NCBI GenBank assembly: GCA_910584285.1
Contig: CAJTYK010000004.1
Location: 13,563-77,562, forward strand
Source: an uncultured Oscillospiraceae bacterium
GTDB lineage: Bacteria > Bacillota > Clostridia > Oscillospirales > Oscillospiraceae
Direction: 5' to 3'
DNA length: 64,000 bases
The notes under the pieces were generated by a model. That model searched no databases. It worked only from the letters and a program-made list of their open reading frames with translations, and was not told the DNA's origin. Shown here in pieces: positions 26,878-35,678 of this stretch. Positions within the stretch are counted from its first letter, which is position 1, and every line of letters begins with the position of its first letter. A program made the translations under genes and the position numbers.

Positions 26878-26914
26878 GTTGACAACAGCGGCAGGCAAGT
26901 ATATAATTGTCAAC
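26878..26914 (+). promoter_or_regulatory. livJHMGF promoter flanked by an inverted repeat
   Basis: TTGACA (26879-26884) and TATAAT (26902-26907), both consensus, are separated by 17 bases. The inverted repeat GTTGACAA (26878-26885) and TTGTCAAC (26907-26914) brackets the promoter exactly, a layout expected for a repressor site. Confidence 0.8.
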
Positions 26915-27057
26915 AATCTGGGGGGCGCAATCGTGCCCCCTTCGATGTTTGAAGCCCCCATCCGCGGCCTCAAGGGTCGTCTGAACCCACAGCCGGCAAT
27001 TCCGGCCGCGAATGCGGACGCTCTGGATCGTCAGCATGACATAGAGGAGGAACGAGA

Positions 27058-28239
27058 ATGAAGAAGAAGAACCTTGCGGCCCTGCTCATGGCGGGAGCCC
27101 TGTGCTTCGGCCTGCTGGCCGGCTGCTCCAACGGCAATAATCCCGGCGGCAACAGCGGCGGCGCGGTCACCATCAAGGTGGGCGGCATCGGCCCCATTAC
27201 CGGCGATTTGGCCCAGTACGGCACCGCCACCGAGTGGGGCGCAGAGATCGCCGTGGAGGAGATCAACGCCAAGAACGGCCCCATCAAGCTGGACTACCGC
27301 TTTGAGGACGACACCGGCGTGGCCGATACCGCCGTGTCCGCCTACAACTCCCTGAAGGACTGGGCCAAGGACGCGCCCCTGGTGATCTACGGCTGCACCA
27401 CCACCGCCCCCTGTGTGGCTGTGGCGTCTGAAACCTTCGCCGACCGCTATTTCCAGCTCACCCCGTCCGCGTCCTCTCCCGACGTCACCGCCAATAAGGA
27501 CAACGCCTTCCAGATGTGCTTCACCGATCCCGGCCAGGGCGTGGCCGCCGCCGAGTACCTCAAGAACGCCGGCCTGGGTACCAAGATCGGTGTCATCTAC
27601 AACAACGGCGACGCCTACTCCACCGGCATTGCCAACGCCTTCATCGCCAAGGCCAAGGAAGTGGGCCTGGAGGTGGTGGCCACCCAGACCTACCCCGACG
27701 ACAAGACCACCGATTACACCGTGCAGCTCAACGCCTGCAAGGACGCCGGGGCCGACCTGGTGTTCCTGCCCATCTACTATACCCCCGCCTCCCTGATCCT
27801 GGCCCAGGCCAAGCAGATGAGCTACGCCCCCATCTTCTTCGGTGGCGACGGCATGGACGGTATGCTGGACATGGAGGGCTTTGACAAGTCCCTGGCCGAG
27901 GGCCTGTTGCTCATGACCCCGTTCAACGCCTCCGGCACCGACGAGCGCACCAAGTCCTTTGTGGAGAAGTACCAGGAGGCCCACGGCATCCTGCCCAACC
28001 AGTTCGCCGCCGACGGCTATGACTGCATGTACGCCATCTATGAGGCCTGCTGCAAGATCGACGGCATCGCCGACATGGACAGCCAGAAGCTGTGCGACGC
28101 GCTGATCGCCATGTTCACCGGCGGCGACTTCTCCGTGGACGGCCTCACCGGCACCAGCATGAAGTGGCTGGAGAGCGGCGAGATCTCCAAGGCCCCCGTG
28201 GTGGTTAAGGTAGAGGGCGGCGTGTACGTCACCCAGTAA
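27058..28239 (+). CDS. livJ: Branched-chain amino-acid ABC transporter, substrate-binding lipoprotein
   Basis: The protein has a lipoprotein signal (KKKNLAALLMAGALCFGLLA then GC; Cys23) and a Gly/Asn linker. The mature part is a Peripla_BP_6 fold with IKVGGIGPITGDLAQYGTAT, EINAKNGPIKLDYRFEDDTG, then GVIYNNGDAYSTGIANAF and FFGGDGMDGM. It captures leucine, isoleucine, valine or related amino acids at the outer face of the membrane for LivHMGF. GAGGAACG lies six bases before the ATG. A terminator-like hairpin between it and livH should raise its level above that of the membrane parts. Confidence 0.92.
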   Translation: MKKKNLAALLMAGALCFGLLAGCSNGNNPGGNSGGAVTIKVGGIGPITGDLAQYGTATEWGAEIAVEEINAKNGPIKLDYRFEDDTGVADTAVSAYNSLKDWAKDAPLVIYGCTTTAPCVAVASETFADRYFQLTPSASSPDVTANKDNAFQMCFTDPGQGVAAAEYLKNAGLGTKIGVIYNNGDAYSTGIANAFIAKAKEVGLEVVATQTYPDDKTTDYTVQLNACKDAGADLVFLPIYYTPASLILAQAKQMSYAPIFFGGDGMDGMLDMEGFDKSLAEGLLLMTPFNASGTDERTKSFVEKYQEAHGILPNQFAADGYDCMYAIYEACCKIDGIADMDSQKLCDALIAMFTGGDFSVDGLTGTSMKWLESGEISKAPVVVKVEGGVYVTQ

Positions 28240-28263
28240 TTCGGAATCAAAACAGTTCGAGCA

Positions 28264-28298
28264 GGGGGCTGCCGGGACAGTCCGGCGGCCCCCTTTTT
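28264..28298 (+). terminator. Intra-operon terminator between livJ and livH
   Basis: GGGGGCTGCCGG pairs with CCGGCGGCCCCC (one G-T pair) around GACAGT, followed by TTTTT. It is a full intrinsic terminator within the operon; partial read-through would give excess binding protein over permease. Confidence 0.85.
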
Positions 28299-28359
28299 CG
28301 CCGCGGCAGGATCGGGCTCCCGCCGCGGCCCTGTCGCATTTTCAGAGAGAGGTGAAGAA

Positions 28360-29238
28360 ATGTCGTTTTTGAACAACGTGATCACCGGCATCAGCCTGGG
28401 CAGCATCTACGCCATCATCGCCCTGGGCTACACCATGGTATACGGCATCGCCAAGATGCTGAACTTCGCCCACGGCGACGTGATCATGGTGGGGGCCTAC
28501 GTGTGCTTCTTCGCCATGGGCAATTTCAATCTGCCCCCGGTGGTGGGGGTACTGCTGGCGGTGGTGGTGTGCACTCTACTGGGCGTGGTGATCGAGCGCC
28601 TGGCCTACAAGCCCCTGCGGGCCGCCCCCTCCCTGGCGGTGCTGATCACCGCCATCGGCGTCAGTTACCTGCTGCAAAACAGCGCCCAGATCCTGTGGGG
28701 CGCCGCCACCAAGACCTTCCGGCCCATCGTGGACGGCAGCCTGACGCTGGTGCCCGGGCAGCTGTCCATCTCCTATGTGGCCCTCCTGTCGGTGGTGTGC
28801 TGTATCATCGTCATGGTGGGCCTGACCCTGTTCACCGGCCAGACCAAAATGGGCAAGGCCATGCGGGCCTGCTCCGAGGACAAGGGCGCGGCCCAGCTCA
28901 TGGGCATCGACGTGAACGCCACCATCTCCATGACCTTCGCCATCGGCTCCGCCCTGGCGGCGCTGGCGGGGGTGCTGATGTGCTCCGCCTACCCGGTGCT
29001 GTCCCCCACCACCGGCTCCATGCCCGGCATACGCGCCTTCACTGCCGCCGTGTTCGGCGGTATCGGCTCAGTGCCCGGGGCGCTGCTGGGCGGCATCCTG
29101 CTGGGCGTCATCGAGACCTTCGGCAAGGCGTACATCTCCACCGACCTGTCCGACGCGGTGGTGTTCGCGGTGCTGATCATCGTGCTGCTGGTGCGCCCCG
29201 CCGGACTGATGGGCAAGTACGTGCCCGAGAAAGTGTGA
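28360..29238 (+). CDS. livH: Branched-chain amino-acid ABC permease LivH
   Basis: The 292-aa protein has about eight membrane segments and the LivH signatures ITGISLGSIYAIIALGYTMV, MLNFAHGDVIMVGAYV and the Arg/Glu loop MRACSEDKGAAQLMGIDVNA that contacts the ATPases, then AVFGGIGSVPGALLGG. It forms the translocation path with LivM. AGAGAGGTG lies eight bases before the ATG. Seven bases separate it from livM. Confidence 0.93.
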   Translation: MSFLNNVITGISLGSIYAIIALGYTMVYGIAKMLNFAHGDVIMVGAYVCFFAMGNFNLPPVVGVLLAVVVCTLLGVVIERLAYKPLRAAPSLAVLITAIGVSYLLQNSAQILWGAATKTFRPIVDGSLTLVPGQLSISYVALLSVVCCIIVMVGLTLFTGQTKMGKAMRACSEDKGAAQLMGIDVNATISMTFAIGSALAALAGVLMCSAYPVLSPTTGSMPGIRAFTAAVFGGIGSVPGALLGGILLGVIETFGKAYISTDLSDAVVFAVLIIVLLVRPAGLMGKYVPEKV

Positions 29239-29245
29239 GGCGGCC

Positions 29246-30319
29246 ATGGAAAAGAGATTGAATGGAAAACGGTTGAGTAAAGCCTCCCGAAGCGGGTTTA
29301 TCAATTACGGTATTGTGATCGCCGCCTTTGTCATCCTCCAGCTCCTCATGGCACTGGGCCTGCTGTCCAACTCCCTCCAGAGCCTGCTGGTGCCCACCTG
29401 CTGCTACATCGTCATGGCGGTGTCCCTGAACCTGACGGTGGGCATTCTGGGCGAGCTGTCCCTGGGCCACGCGGGCTTTATGAGCCTGGGGGCCTTCTCC
29501 GGCATTGTGGCCTCCTTCCTGCTGGCGGACGCGATCCCCTTCGCTCCGCTGCGCCTGGCCCTGTCCATGATCGTGGGGGCGGTGTTCGGGGCGCTGGGCG
29601 GCGTCGTCGTGGGCGTGCCCGTGCTGCGCTTGCAGGGGGACTATTTGGCTATCGTCACCCTGGCCTTTGGCCAGATCATCAAGAACATCATCATGGTGCT
29701 GTATGTGGGGGTGGATGAAAAGGGGTTCCATATTGCCGCCAGCTCTGAGCGATTCAACCTGGCAGAGGACGGCGTGGCCATCATCAAGGGCCCCATGGGG
29801 GCGGTGGGCGTGGCCAAGCTGGCCTCCTTTACCGCCGGGTTCGTGCTGATCCTGATCACGCTGGCGGTGGTGCAGAACCTGGTGAACAGCCGCTCCGGGC
29901 GGGCCATTATGGCCCTGCGGGACAACCGCATCGCCGCCGAGAGCGTGGGCATCAACACCACCAAGTACAAGCTGATGGCCTTTGTCACCTCCGCGGCGCT
30001 GGCGGGGGCGGCGGGGGCGCTGTTCGGGCTGAACTACTCCTCCACCGTGGCCTCCAAGTTCGACTTCAACGCCTCCATCCTGGTGCTGGTGTTCGTGGTG
30101 CTGGGGGGGCTGGGCTCCATCCGGGGGTCCATCATCGCCGCTGCCCTGCTCTACGTGCTGCCGGAGCTGCTGCGGCAGTTCGGCGACATCGCGGACTACC
30201 GGATGCTGGTGTACGCCATCGTGCTCATCCTGGTAATGCTGGTGACCAACAACGACAGCCTGAAGGCCCTGCTGGGCCGCATCATCCCGAAGCGGAAGGG
30301 GGCGGCATCCCATGGCTGA
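29246..30319 (+). CDS. livM: Branched-chain amino-acid ABC permease LivM
   Basis: The 357-aa protein begins with a basic cytoplasmic stretch (KRLNGKRLSKASRSG), followed by about nine membrane segments. Typical LivM motifs are GILGELSLGHAGFMSLGAFS, LQGDYLAIVTLAFGQIIKN, the coupling-helix region ALRDNRIAAESVGINTTKYK and VVLGGLGSIRGSIIAAALLY. It pairs with LivH in the membrane. Its stop lies eight bases inside livG, so translation of the two is coupled. Confidence 0.93.
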   Translation: MEKRLNGKRLSKASRSGFINYGIVIAAFVILQLLMALGLLSNSLQSLLVPTCCYIVMAVSLNLTVGILGELSLGHAGFMSLGAFSGIVASFLLADAIPFAPLRLALSMIVGAVFGALGGVVVGVPVLRLQGDYLAIVTLAFGQIIKNIIMVLYVGVDEKGFHIAASSERFNLAEDGVAIIKGPMGAVGVAKLASFTAGFVLILITLAVVQNLVNSRSGRAIMALRDNRIAAESVGINTTKYKLMAFVTSAALAGAAGALFGLNYSSTVASKFDFNASILVLVFVVLGGLGSIRGSIIAAALLYVLPELLRQFGDIADYRMLVYAIVLILVMLVTNNDSLKALLGRIIPKRKGAASHG

Positions 30320-31175
30320 GAAGAAGCAGTTTGAAAAAGGCAAAATGGTGCCCGTGCCCAGTGTTTCCATCATCCCGGAGCGGGATCTGGGCACCACCCC
30401 CATCCTGGAGTGCAGCCACTTAGGGATCGACTTCGGCGGCCTCACCGCCGTGAACGAGTTCAACATCACCGTGGGCCGCACCGAGATCGCCGGCCTCATC
30501 GGCCCCAACGGGGCGGGCAAAACCACCGTGTTCAACCTGCTCACCAAGGTGTACCAGCCCACACGGGGCACCATCCTGCTGGATGGCCTGGACACCCACG
30601 GCAAGACCCCCGCCCAGATCAACCGCATGGGCATCGCCCGCACTTTTCAGAATATTCGGCTGTTCAACAACCTGTCGGTGGAGGACAACGTGAAGATCGG
30701 CCTGCACAACCAGGAGAAATACTCCATGTTCTCCGGCATCCTCCGCCTGCCCAAATACTGGCGGCAGGAAAAGGCCGCCCATGAGCGGGCGCTGGAGCTG
30801 CTGTCCATCTTCAACATGGAGGATCTGGCGGATCACCAGGCGGGCTCCCTGCCCTACGGCGCCCAGCGTCGGTTGGAGATCGTCCGGGCACTGGCCACCA
30901 ACCCGTCCCTGCTGCTGCTGGACGAGCCGGCGGCGGGGATGAACCCGTCGGAGACGGCGGAGCTGATGGAGAACATTGTGAAGATCCGGGATACCTTCCA
31001 GATCGCCATCATGCTCATTGAGCACGACATGAGCCTGGTCATGGGCATCTGCGAGGGCATCTGTGTGCTGAACTTTGGCCAGATCATCGCCAAGGGCACC
31101 GCGGAGGAGATCCAGTCCAACCCCACGGTGATTGAAGCCTACCTGGGCAAGCAGCGGGAAGGGGGCGAGGGCTGA
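30312..31175 (+). CDS. livG: Branched-chain amino-acid ABC ATPase LivG
   Basis: The 287-aa ATPase has Walker A GPNGAGKTTVF, Q loop ARTFQNIRLF, a signature region SLPYGAQRRLEIVRAL, Walker B LLLLDEPAAGMNP and the switch His in IEHDMSLVMGIC. An N-terminal extension of about 30 residues (KKQFEKGKMVPVPSVSIIPE) precedes the domain, longer than usual for LivG. The signature motif reads LPYGAQRRLEI, normal for LivG-type subunits. It overlaps livM by eight bases and is followed one base later by livF. Confidence 0.93.
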   Translation: MAEKKQFEKGKMVPVPSVSIIPERDLGTTPILECSHLGIDFGGLTAVNEFNITVGRTEIAGLIGPNGAGKTTVFNLLTKVYQPTRGTILLDGLDTHGKTPAQINRMGIARTFQNIRLFNNLSVEDNVKIGLHNQEKYSMFSGILRLPKYWRQEKAAHERALELLSIFNMEDLADHQAGSLPYGAQRRLEIVRALATNPSLLLLDEPAAGMNPSETAELMENIVKIRDTFQIAIMLIEHDMSLVMGICEGICVLNFGQIIAKGTAEEIQSNPTVIEAYLGKQREGGEG

Positions 31176-31176
31176 T

Positions 31177-31878
31177 ATGCTGAAGGTAAACGACATCAAT
31201 GTGTACTATGGCGCCATCCACGCCATCAAGGGCGTGTCCTTTGAGGTGAACGACGGCGAGGTGGTCACCCTCATCGGGGCTAACGGCGCGGGCAAGTCCA
31301 CCATCCTGAACACGGTGTGCGGCCTGCTCCACTCCCGCACCGGATCCATTGAGTTCCTGGGCAAGCCCCTGGGGGCGGTGCCCGCCCACAAGATTGTGGA
31401 GCAGGGCCTGGCCCACGTGCCCGAGGGACGGCGGATCTTTTTACAGATGACGGTGGAGGAGAACCTGGAGATGGGGGCGTACACCCAGCCCCACTCCACC
31501 ATCGACCCCAACCTGGAGCGGGTGTACGAGCAGTTTCCCCGGCTGAAGGAGCGCCGGAAGCAGATCGCGGGCACCCTGTCCGGCGGCGAACAGCAGATGC
31601 TGGCCATGGGCCGGGGGCTGATGTCCAGCCCCAAGCTGCTGATGCTGGACGAGCCGTCCATGGGGCTGGCCCCCATCCTGGTGGAGCAGATCTTCGACAT
31701 CATCAGGCGGCTCCACGAGAAGGGCACCACCATCCTGCTGGTGGAGCAGAACGCCCAGATGGCGCTGTCCGTGGCGGATCGGGGCTATGTGCTGGAGACG
31801 GGCAAGATCGTGGCTACTGGCACCGGCCAGGAGCTTCTCCGCAACGCAGCGGTGAAAAAGGCGTACCTGGGCGGCTAA
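31177..31878 (+). CDS. livF: Branched-chain amino-acid ABC ATPase LivF
   Basis: The 233-aa ATPase has Walker A GANGAGKSTIL, Q loop VPEGRRIFLQMTVEENLEMG, signature LSGGEQQMLAMGRGL and Walker B LLMLDEPSMGLAP, the classical LivF set, plus the switch His position replaced as usual by VEQN. The start at 31177 (MLKVNDINVYYG) is used because the extension upstream lies inside livG. Its stop codon TAA is also the first three bases of a dispersed palindromic repeat. Confidence 0.93.
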   Translation: MLKVNDINVYYGAIHAIKGVSFEVNDGEVVTLIGANGAGKSTILNTVCGLLHSRTGSIEFLGKPLGAVPAHKIVEQGLAHVPEGRRIFLQMTVEENLEMGAYTQPHSTIDPNLERVYEQFPRLKERRKQIAGTLSGGEQQMLAMGRGLMSSPKLLMLDEPSMGLAPILVEQIFDIIRRLHEKGTTILLVEQNAQMALSVADRGYVLETGKIVATGTGQELLRNAAVKKAYLGG

Positions 31879-31984
31879 GTTCCTTTTTCTCGAGAGAAAA
31901 AGGAACCGAAAAGGGTCTTAGACCCGCGAGCTTTAAGCTCGCATCCGCCCGGGTGCGTGCCGGAACGTTGCCGCCCGGTAACGG
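31876..31984. repeat. Dispersed hairpin repeat, copy 1
   Basis: The element begins on the livF stop codon. Three palindromes follow in a row: TTCCTTTTTCTC/GAGAAAAAGGAA, then GGGTCT-T-AGACCC, then GCGAGCTT-T-AAGCTCGC. A less symmetrical stretch ends in GCCCGGTAACG. The first 70 or so bases are almost identical to the copy at 46585-46691, which also begins on a stop codon. Confidence 0.85.
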
Positions 31985-32007
31985 AATCACGGCAGTGATT
32001 GAGACGT

Positions 32008-32045
32008 AACAAGCCCCCCACGTGTTTTGTCGTGGGGGGCTTGTT
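32008..32045. terminator. Bidirectional terminator between livF and the DHHW gene
   Basis: AACAAGCCCCCCACG pairs perfectly with CGTGGGGGGCTTGTT around TGTTTTGT. It lies 14 bases beyond the minus-strand stop of the DHHW gene and also serves the plus-strand liv operon. Confidence 0.88.
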
Positions 32046-32059
32046 TGTGTTTATATGAT

Positions 32060-33214
32060 TTAATGATCCAGCTTGAACAGGTTGATGTCCGTGGAGAAGT
32101 TGGCCACGGAGTAGAGCACCAGCACCTGATCGATGCCGTTGTCCGCCACATACTGGGTCAGGGACATGTTGTTGTACCGCAGGTCGAACAGGTGCACCTC
32201 CTGGAACGCCTCCGCCAGGAAGGGGGCCAGGGAGTCGGAGTAGGAGTCCCGAACCACCAGCAGCCTGCCGCCCTGGGCGTCGGGGTTTTTGATGACGCAC
32301 AGGGGCTGGTTGCCGCCCAGGAAGTAGGCGTATTTGTCCTTGACCTCCAGCTTCTCCGGGTAGTACAGCCCGCCTGGGATGGCCGTGCCCTCCGGGTAGC
32401 GGTCTACGGTGATATTGCCCTTGGTGCCGCCCTCGGGTATGACGGTGTAGATCTCGTCCGGGCGTACCCACGCCGCCCCGGAGGAGGAGTAGGTGGTGCC
32501 GTAGAAGCTGTCGCTGACCTGGGTGTAGGGCAGGCTCTGATAGCCCAGAACTTTCAGGTCTCCCGCCTGCTGAACCAGGCCCATACCCTCCAACAGCGCC
32601 TGACCGGCTTTCAGAGCCCCCATGGTGGTCCAGTGGTGGTCGGTGCGGTAGAATGCGTCCTGCTCCTCAGTCAGCATGGTTCGCAGGTCGATATAGGTCA
32701 CGCTGCCCCCGCACAGCGCCTCAGCCCTGCTGATGGTGGAGCCGTCGTCCACCTTGGGGGCGTTGGCGGGGAGAAGGCTTGCCCAAGCCCAGCTCTTGTC
32801 CGGCACCAGGGAGAAGTACACCGGCACGTCCAGATTTTCCCCCAGCTTGTTCACAAAGCCAACCCGCTGGGAAAGCTCCTGGTCGGTGGGCGGGGTGAAC
32901 TGGGCGAATAGGGTCTGGCCGTCGGTGCCAAAGTAGACCTTGTTGTTCTCCTGCTTGCCCAGGGCCTTCTCGGAGTACGCCTTGAGCTGGATCCACTGAT
33001 CCCGCAGGGGGAACTGATCGGAGACATACTTCTCAAAGCTCTCCATGAACTTGCCGGAGCGCAGGGTATCCGCTGTGGGGGCCTTGAACTGGGCCAAGAA
33101 GCGGTTCTCCTGCTGGGAGAAGTCCCGGCTGGGGGTGAGGATCAGCGCCGCCCCGAAGCCGAAGGTGAACAGGCAGAACAGCACGGTGATGAAGATGGAA
33201 TATTTTTTGTCCAT
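32060..33214 (-). CDS. DHHW-family protein, AlgX/AlgJ-like acetyltransferase partner
   Basis: The 384-aa protein has one N-terminal membrane anchor (SIFITVLFCLFTFGFGAALI, residues 6-26) and an extracellular SGNH-like domain. The family motif is TDHHWTTMGA near residue 193, preceded by the serine-containing region and followed by VVRDSYSDSLAPFLAEAF near the C-terminus, which supplies a second conserved Asp-Ser. Such proteins transfer acetyl groups to exported polysaccharide together with an MBOAT membrane protein. The MBOAT gene lies two genes upstream on the same strand, with an alpha/beta hydrolase between. Start 33214 follows GAGGGG. Confidence 0.85.
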   Translation of the reverse strand: MDKKYSIFITVLFCLFTFGFGAALILTPSRDFSQQENRFLAQFKAPTADTLRSGKFMESFEKYVSDQFPLRDQWIQLKAYSEKALGKQENNKVYFGTDGQTLFAQFTPPTDQELSQRVGFVNKLGENLDVPVYFSLVPDKSWAWASLLPANAPKVDDGSTISRAEALCGGSVTYIDLRTMLTEEQDAFYRTDHHWTTMGALKAGQALLEGMGLVQQAGDLKVLGYQSLPYTQVSDSFYGTTYSSSGAAWVRPDEIYTVIPEGGTKGNITVDRYPEGTAIPGGLYYPEKLEVKDKYAYFLGGNQPLCVIKNPDAQGGRLLVVRDSYSDSLAPFLAEAFQEVHLFDLRYNNMSLTQYVADNGIDQVLVLYSVANFSTDINLFKLDH

Positions 33215-33226
33215 AACGATATCCCC

Positions 33227-34147
33227 TCATGCAAGGAAATTCAAAACGGTAGCCGTATATTTTTCCGGCTCCTCCAGCCTTGGAAAGTGCCCGCTGTTTT
33301 CAAAAACCGCCTGGGTCACATGGGGCACGTGGCTCATGATGTACTCGATTTGACGCTTGGAACAGGCGGGATCATACGCTCCGTTGATCAACAGCATGGG
33401 GGCCCCAAGCTCTGGGAGCAGGGGCAGGAGATTGTCGGTCATCAGCACCCTTTTTTGCTGGGAGCCCTCTGACGCAGGCGGGACTTCCAGCAATTTCGTC
33501 AGGTGCTGCTCGCCCTTTGCCCACATTTCATCCGTGATATCGGAGGTGTCCATGCTCGCCTCATAGTCCTCAAAGGAAATCCCGTGGAGATAAAACCGCA
33601 GCTCCATATCCGTGACATAGCTGAGCAGGGTGGACAAATCCCATACGATCTCCGCCTTGTCTGAATAGTCTGCGGATTTGAGCTTTTCACACAGCTTGCT
33701 TGCCTGCTGGTCGTTCAGGCTGTCGATATGCCCGCTCAGATATTCGGCGGTTGACCGGGCGGAATCCTCAAACCACAGTGAAGGACACTCCAGGATGATC
33801 TTGTGAATGGACTCTGGATGGATGTGGGCGTATAAAACCGCAAGCATACCGCCGTAGGAATGGCCAAGCACGCTCCAGCGCTCAATCTCCAGCAAGCTGC
33901 GCAGCTCCTCGATCAGTTCGATCTGGTATTCCATGCTGTAGCTTTCCTGCTCCAGAATGGCGTCGGAGCGCAGCACCCCCAGCTGGTCGAAGGTGACAAC
34001 CCTCATGCTCCTGCTTAACGCCTTTGCCTGATTGGCAAAATCCAGGCAGCTGGCCCCTGGGCCGCCATGGAGGTACAGCAGAGTGTGGTCATGCTCCGCG
34101 CCGTAGACTTCGTACCAGATGTTCTTGCCCCGGATATTGATAAACAT
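33227..34147 (-). CDS. Alpha/beta hydrolase, proline iminopeptidase-like
   Basis: The 306-aa protein shows the S33 peptidase pattern: LLYLHGGPGASCLDF (oxyanion HGGPG), FDQLGVLRSD, the nucleophile elbow LGHSYGGMLA, the acid in INGAYDPACS and the His in FENSGHFPRLEEPE. It may release an N-terminal residue from peptides or hydrolyse an ester. It has no signal peptide. It lies between the MBOAT and DHHW genes (34 and 12 bp gaps), where normally nothing lies, and its codon use is visibly more AT-rich than theirs, so it looks like a later insertion. Confidence 0.88.
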   Translation of the reverse strand: MFINIRGKNIWYEVYGAEHDHTLLYLHGGPGASCLDFANQAKALSRSMRVVTFDQLGVLRSDAILEQESYSMEYQIELIEELRSLLEIERWSVLGHSYGGMLAVLYAHIHPESIHKIILECPSLWFEDSARSTAEYLSGHIDSLNDQQASKLCEKLKSADYSDKAEIVWDLSTLLSYVTDMELRFYLHGISFEDYEASMDTSDITDEMWAKGEQHLTKLLEVPPASEGSQQKRVLMTDNLLPLLPELGAPMLLINGAYDPACSKRQIEYIMSHVPHVTQAVFENSGHFPRLEEPEKYTATVLNFLA

Positions 34148-34181
34148 AGAAGCGTCCTCCTTTGAGGGACAAACCCTTGAT

Positions 34182-35615
34182 TTAGAAGCGGAAGTAGAGG
34201 AAGGGGTTGTAGGTGCCGTCCACCAGGTAGGCGGTGGTGAACACCAGCCCCGCCAGCATCAGCACCGGAAAGGCGATCTGACGGGCCCGCTCCGGCAGTT
34301 TGTGCCACAGGGTTTTGGCCAGCGGCGTGGCGGCCACGATGGCGATCACCAGGATGGGCAGGTAGTTGCGCAGGTAGTAGAGGAAGTCACCGTCCAGTGC
34401 CCCCGCGCCAAAGCCGAACATGGCGGCCAGGTACGGCCCCATGGCGGAGAAGTCCTCCACCGCGAAGATGGCCCAGCCCACGATGGCGATGAACACGCCA
34501 TAGATATGGCACACCCAGGCCGGGGCCCTGTCCAGCAGCTTGCCCAGCCACAGCTTCTCCAATGTGATCCACACGAACCAGTACAGGCCCCAGATCAGGA
34601 AATTCCAGCTGGCCCCGTGCCAAATGCCGGTGGCGGCCCAGACGATCAGAAGGTTGAATACCATGCGGCCCCTCCCCACCCGGCTGCCGCCCAGGGGGAA
34701 GTAGAGGTACTCCCGGAACCAGCTGCCCAGGGAGATGTGCCACCGCCGCCAGAACTCGCTGGCGGACTTGGAGATATAGGGGTAGTTGAAGTTCTCCAGA
34801 AACTCGAAGCCCAGCATCCGGCCCAAGCCGATGGCCATATCCGAGTAGCCGGAGAAGTCGAAGTAGAGCTGGAGGGAAAAGGCCACAATCCCCAGCCACG
34901 CCCCCAGGGTGGTGAGCTGGGCGGAGGGAGTGGCCAGGTACACGTCCCACAGGGGGCCCAGGGCGTTGGCCAGGAGCACCTTCTTGCAGGCGCCGATGGT
35001 AAAGCGCTGGACGCCGGAGGCGAACTTCTCAAAGGTGTGGTCACGGTGCTCCAGCTGGTCGTCCAGATCCTTGTACTTGATGATGGGCCCGGCGATGAGC
35101 TGGGGGAACAGGGTGACAAAGGTGCCAAAGGTGACAATGTTCTTCTGGCAGCGGGCATCCCCACGGTACACGTCGATGGTGTAGCTCATGGTCTGGAAGG
35201 TGTAGAAGGAGATGCCGATGGGCAGGGTAAAGGGGATGGACTCCCCTCCGGGCAGAGGCAGGCTCTCGATAATGGGCAGGAAGCCCGCGCCCACCGCCGC
35301 CAGACTGCCGGCGATGAAGTTCCAGTACTTGAAAAAGCCCAGCAGCAGCAGGTTGAACACCACCGACGAGGCCACCGCCATCCGGGCGCCCCGGTCGTTC
35401 CCCTTGGCCTTGCAGCGGGTGACGATCCGCCCGTGGGAGTAGTCGATGGCGATGGAGGCGAACATGATCACCACGTACACCGGCTCGCCCCAGCCGTAGA
35501 AGATCAGGTTGACGACGAGCAGCACCAGGTTGCGCCACCGCAGGGGGGAGATGTAGTACAGAATCAATACAATGGGGAAATAGAGGAACAGAAATAACGG
35601 ACTGGAAAATATCAT
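34182..35615 (-). CDS. MBOAT-family O-acyltransferase (AlgI-like)
   Basis: The 477-aa membrane protein has about ten hydrophobic segments. Family features are SSPLFLFLYFPIVLILYYIS, the loop FPQLIAGPIIKYKDLDDQL, YFDFSGYSDMAIGLGRMLGF, FWRRWHISLGSWFREYLYFP and AATGIWHGASWNFLIWG with the catalytic His. It passes acyl (usually acetyl) groups across the membrane to an extracytoplasmic partner, here most likely the DHHW protein at 32060. No GGDEF, wall-teichoic or alginate genes are nearby, so the acceptor polymer is unknown. Confidence 0.93.
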   Translation of the reverse strand: MIFSSPLFLFLYFPIVLILYYISPLRWRNLVLLVVNLIFYGWGEPVYVVIMFASIAIDYSHGRIVTRCKAKGNDRGARMAVASSVVFNLLLLGFFKYWNFIAGSLAAVGAGFLPIIESLPLPGGESIPFTLPIGISFYTFQTMSYTIDVYRGDARCQKNIVTFGTFVTLFPQLIAGPIIKYKDLDDQLEHRDHTFEKFASGVQRFTIGACKKVLLANALGPLWDVYLATPSAQLTTLGAWLGIVAFSLQLYFDFSGYSDMAIGLGRMLGFEFLENFNYPYISKSASEFWRRWHISLGSWFREYLYFPLGGSRVGRGRMVFNLLIVWAATGIWHGASWNFLIWGLYWFVWITLEKLWLGKLLDRAPAWVCHIYGVFIAIVGWAIFAVEDFSAMGPYLAAMFGFGAGALDGDFLYYLRNYLPILVIAIVAATPLAKTLWHKLPERARQIAFPVLMLAGLVFTTAYLVDGTYNPFLYFRF

Positions 35616-35643
35616 ACGCGGTCACCTCGCCGATTAGGTTGAA

Positions 35644-35670
35644 CTGCCCCGGCGCGAAGCGCCGGGGCAG
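35644..35670. repeat. Perfect intergenic hairpin
   Basis: CTGCCCCGGCGC pairs perfectly with GCGCCGGGGCAG around a GAA loop. It lies eight bases past the minus-strand stop of the DUF4358 gene. No T tract follows on that strand, so termination is possible but not certain. Another GAA-loop hairpin of the same style stands at 42664. Confidence 0.7.
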
Positions 35671-35678
35671 CGGTATTG

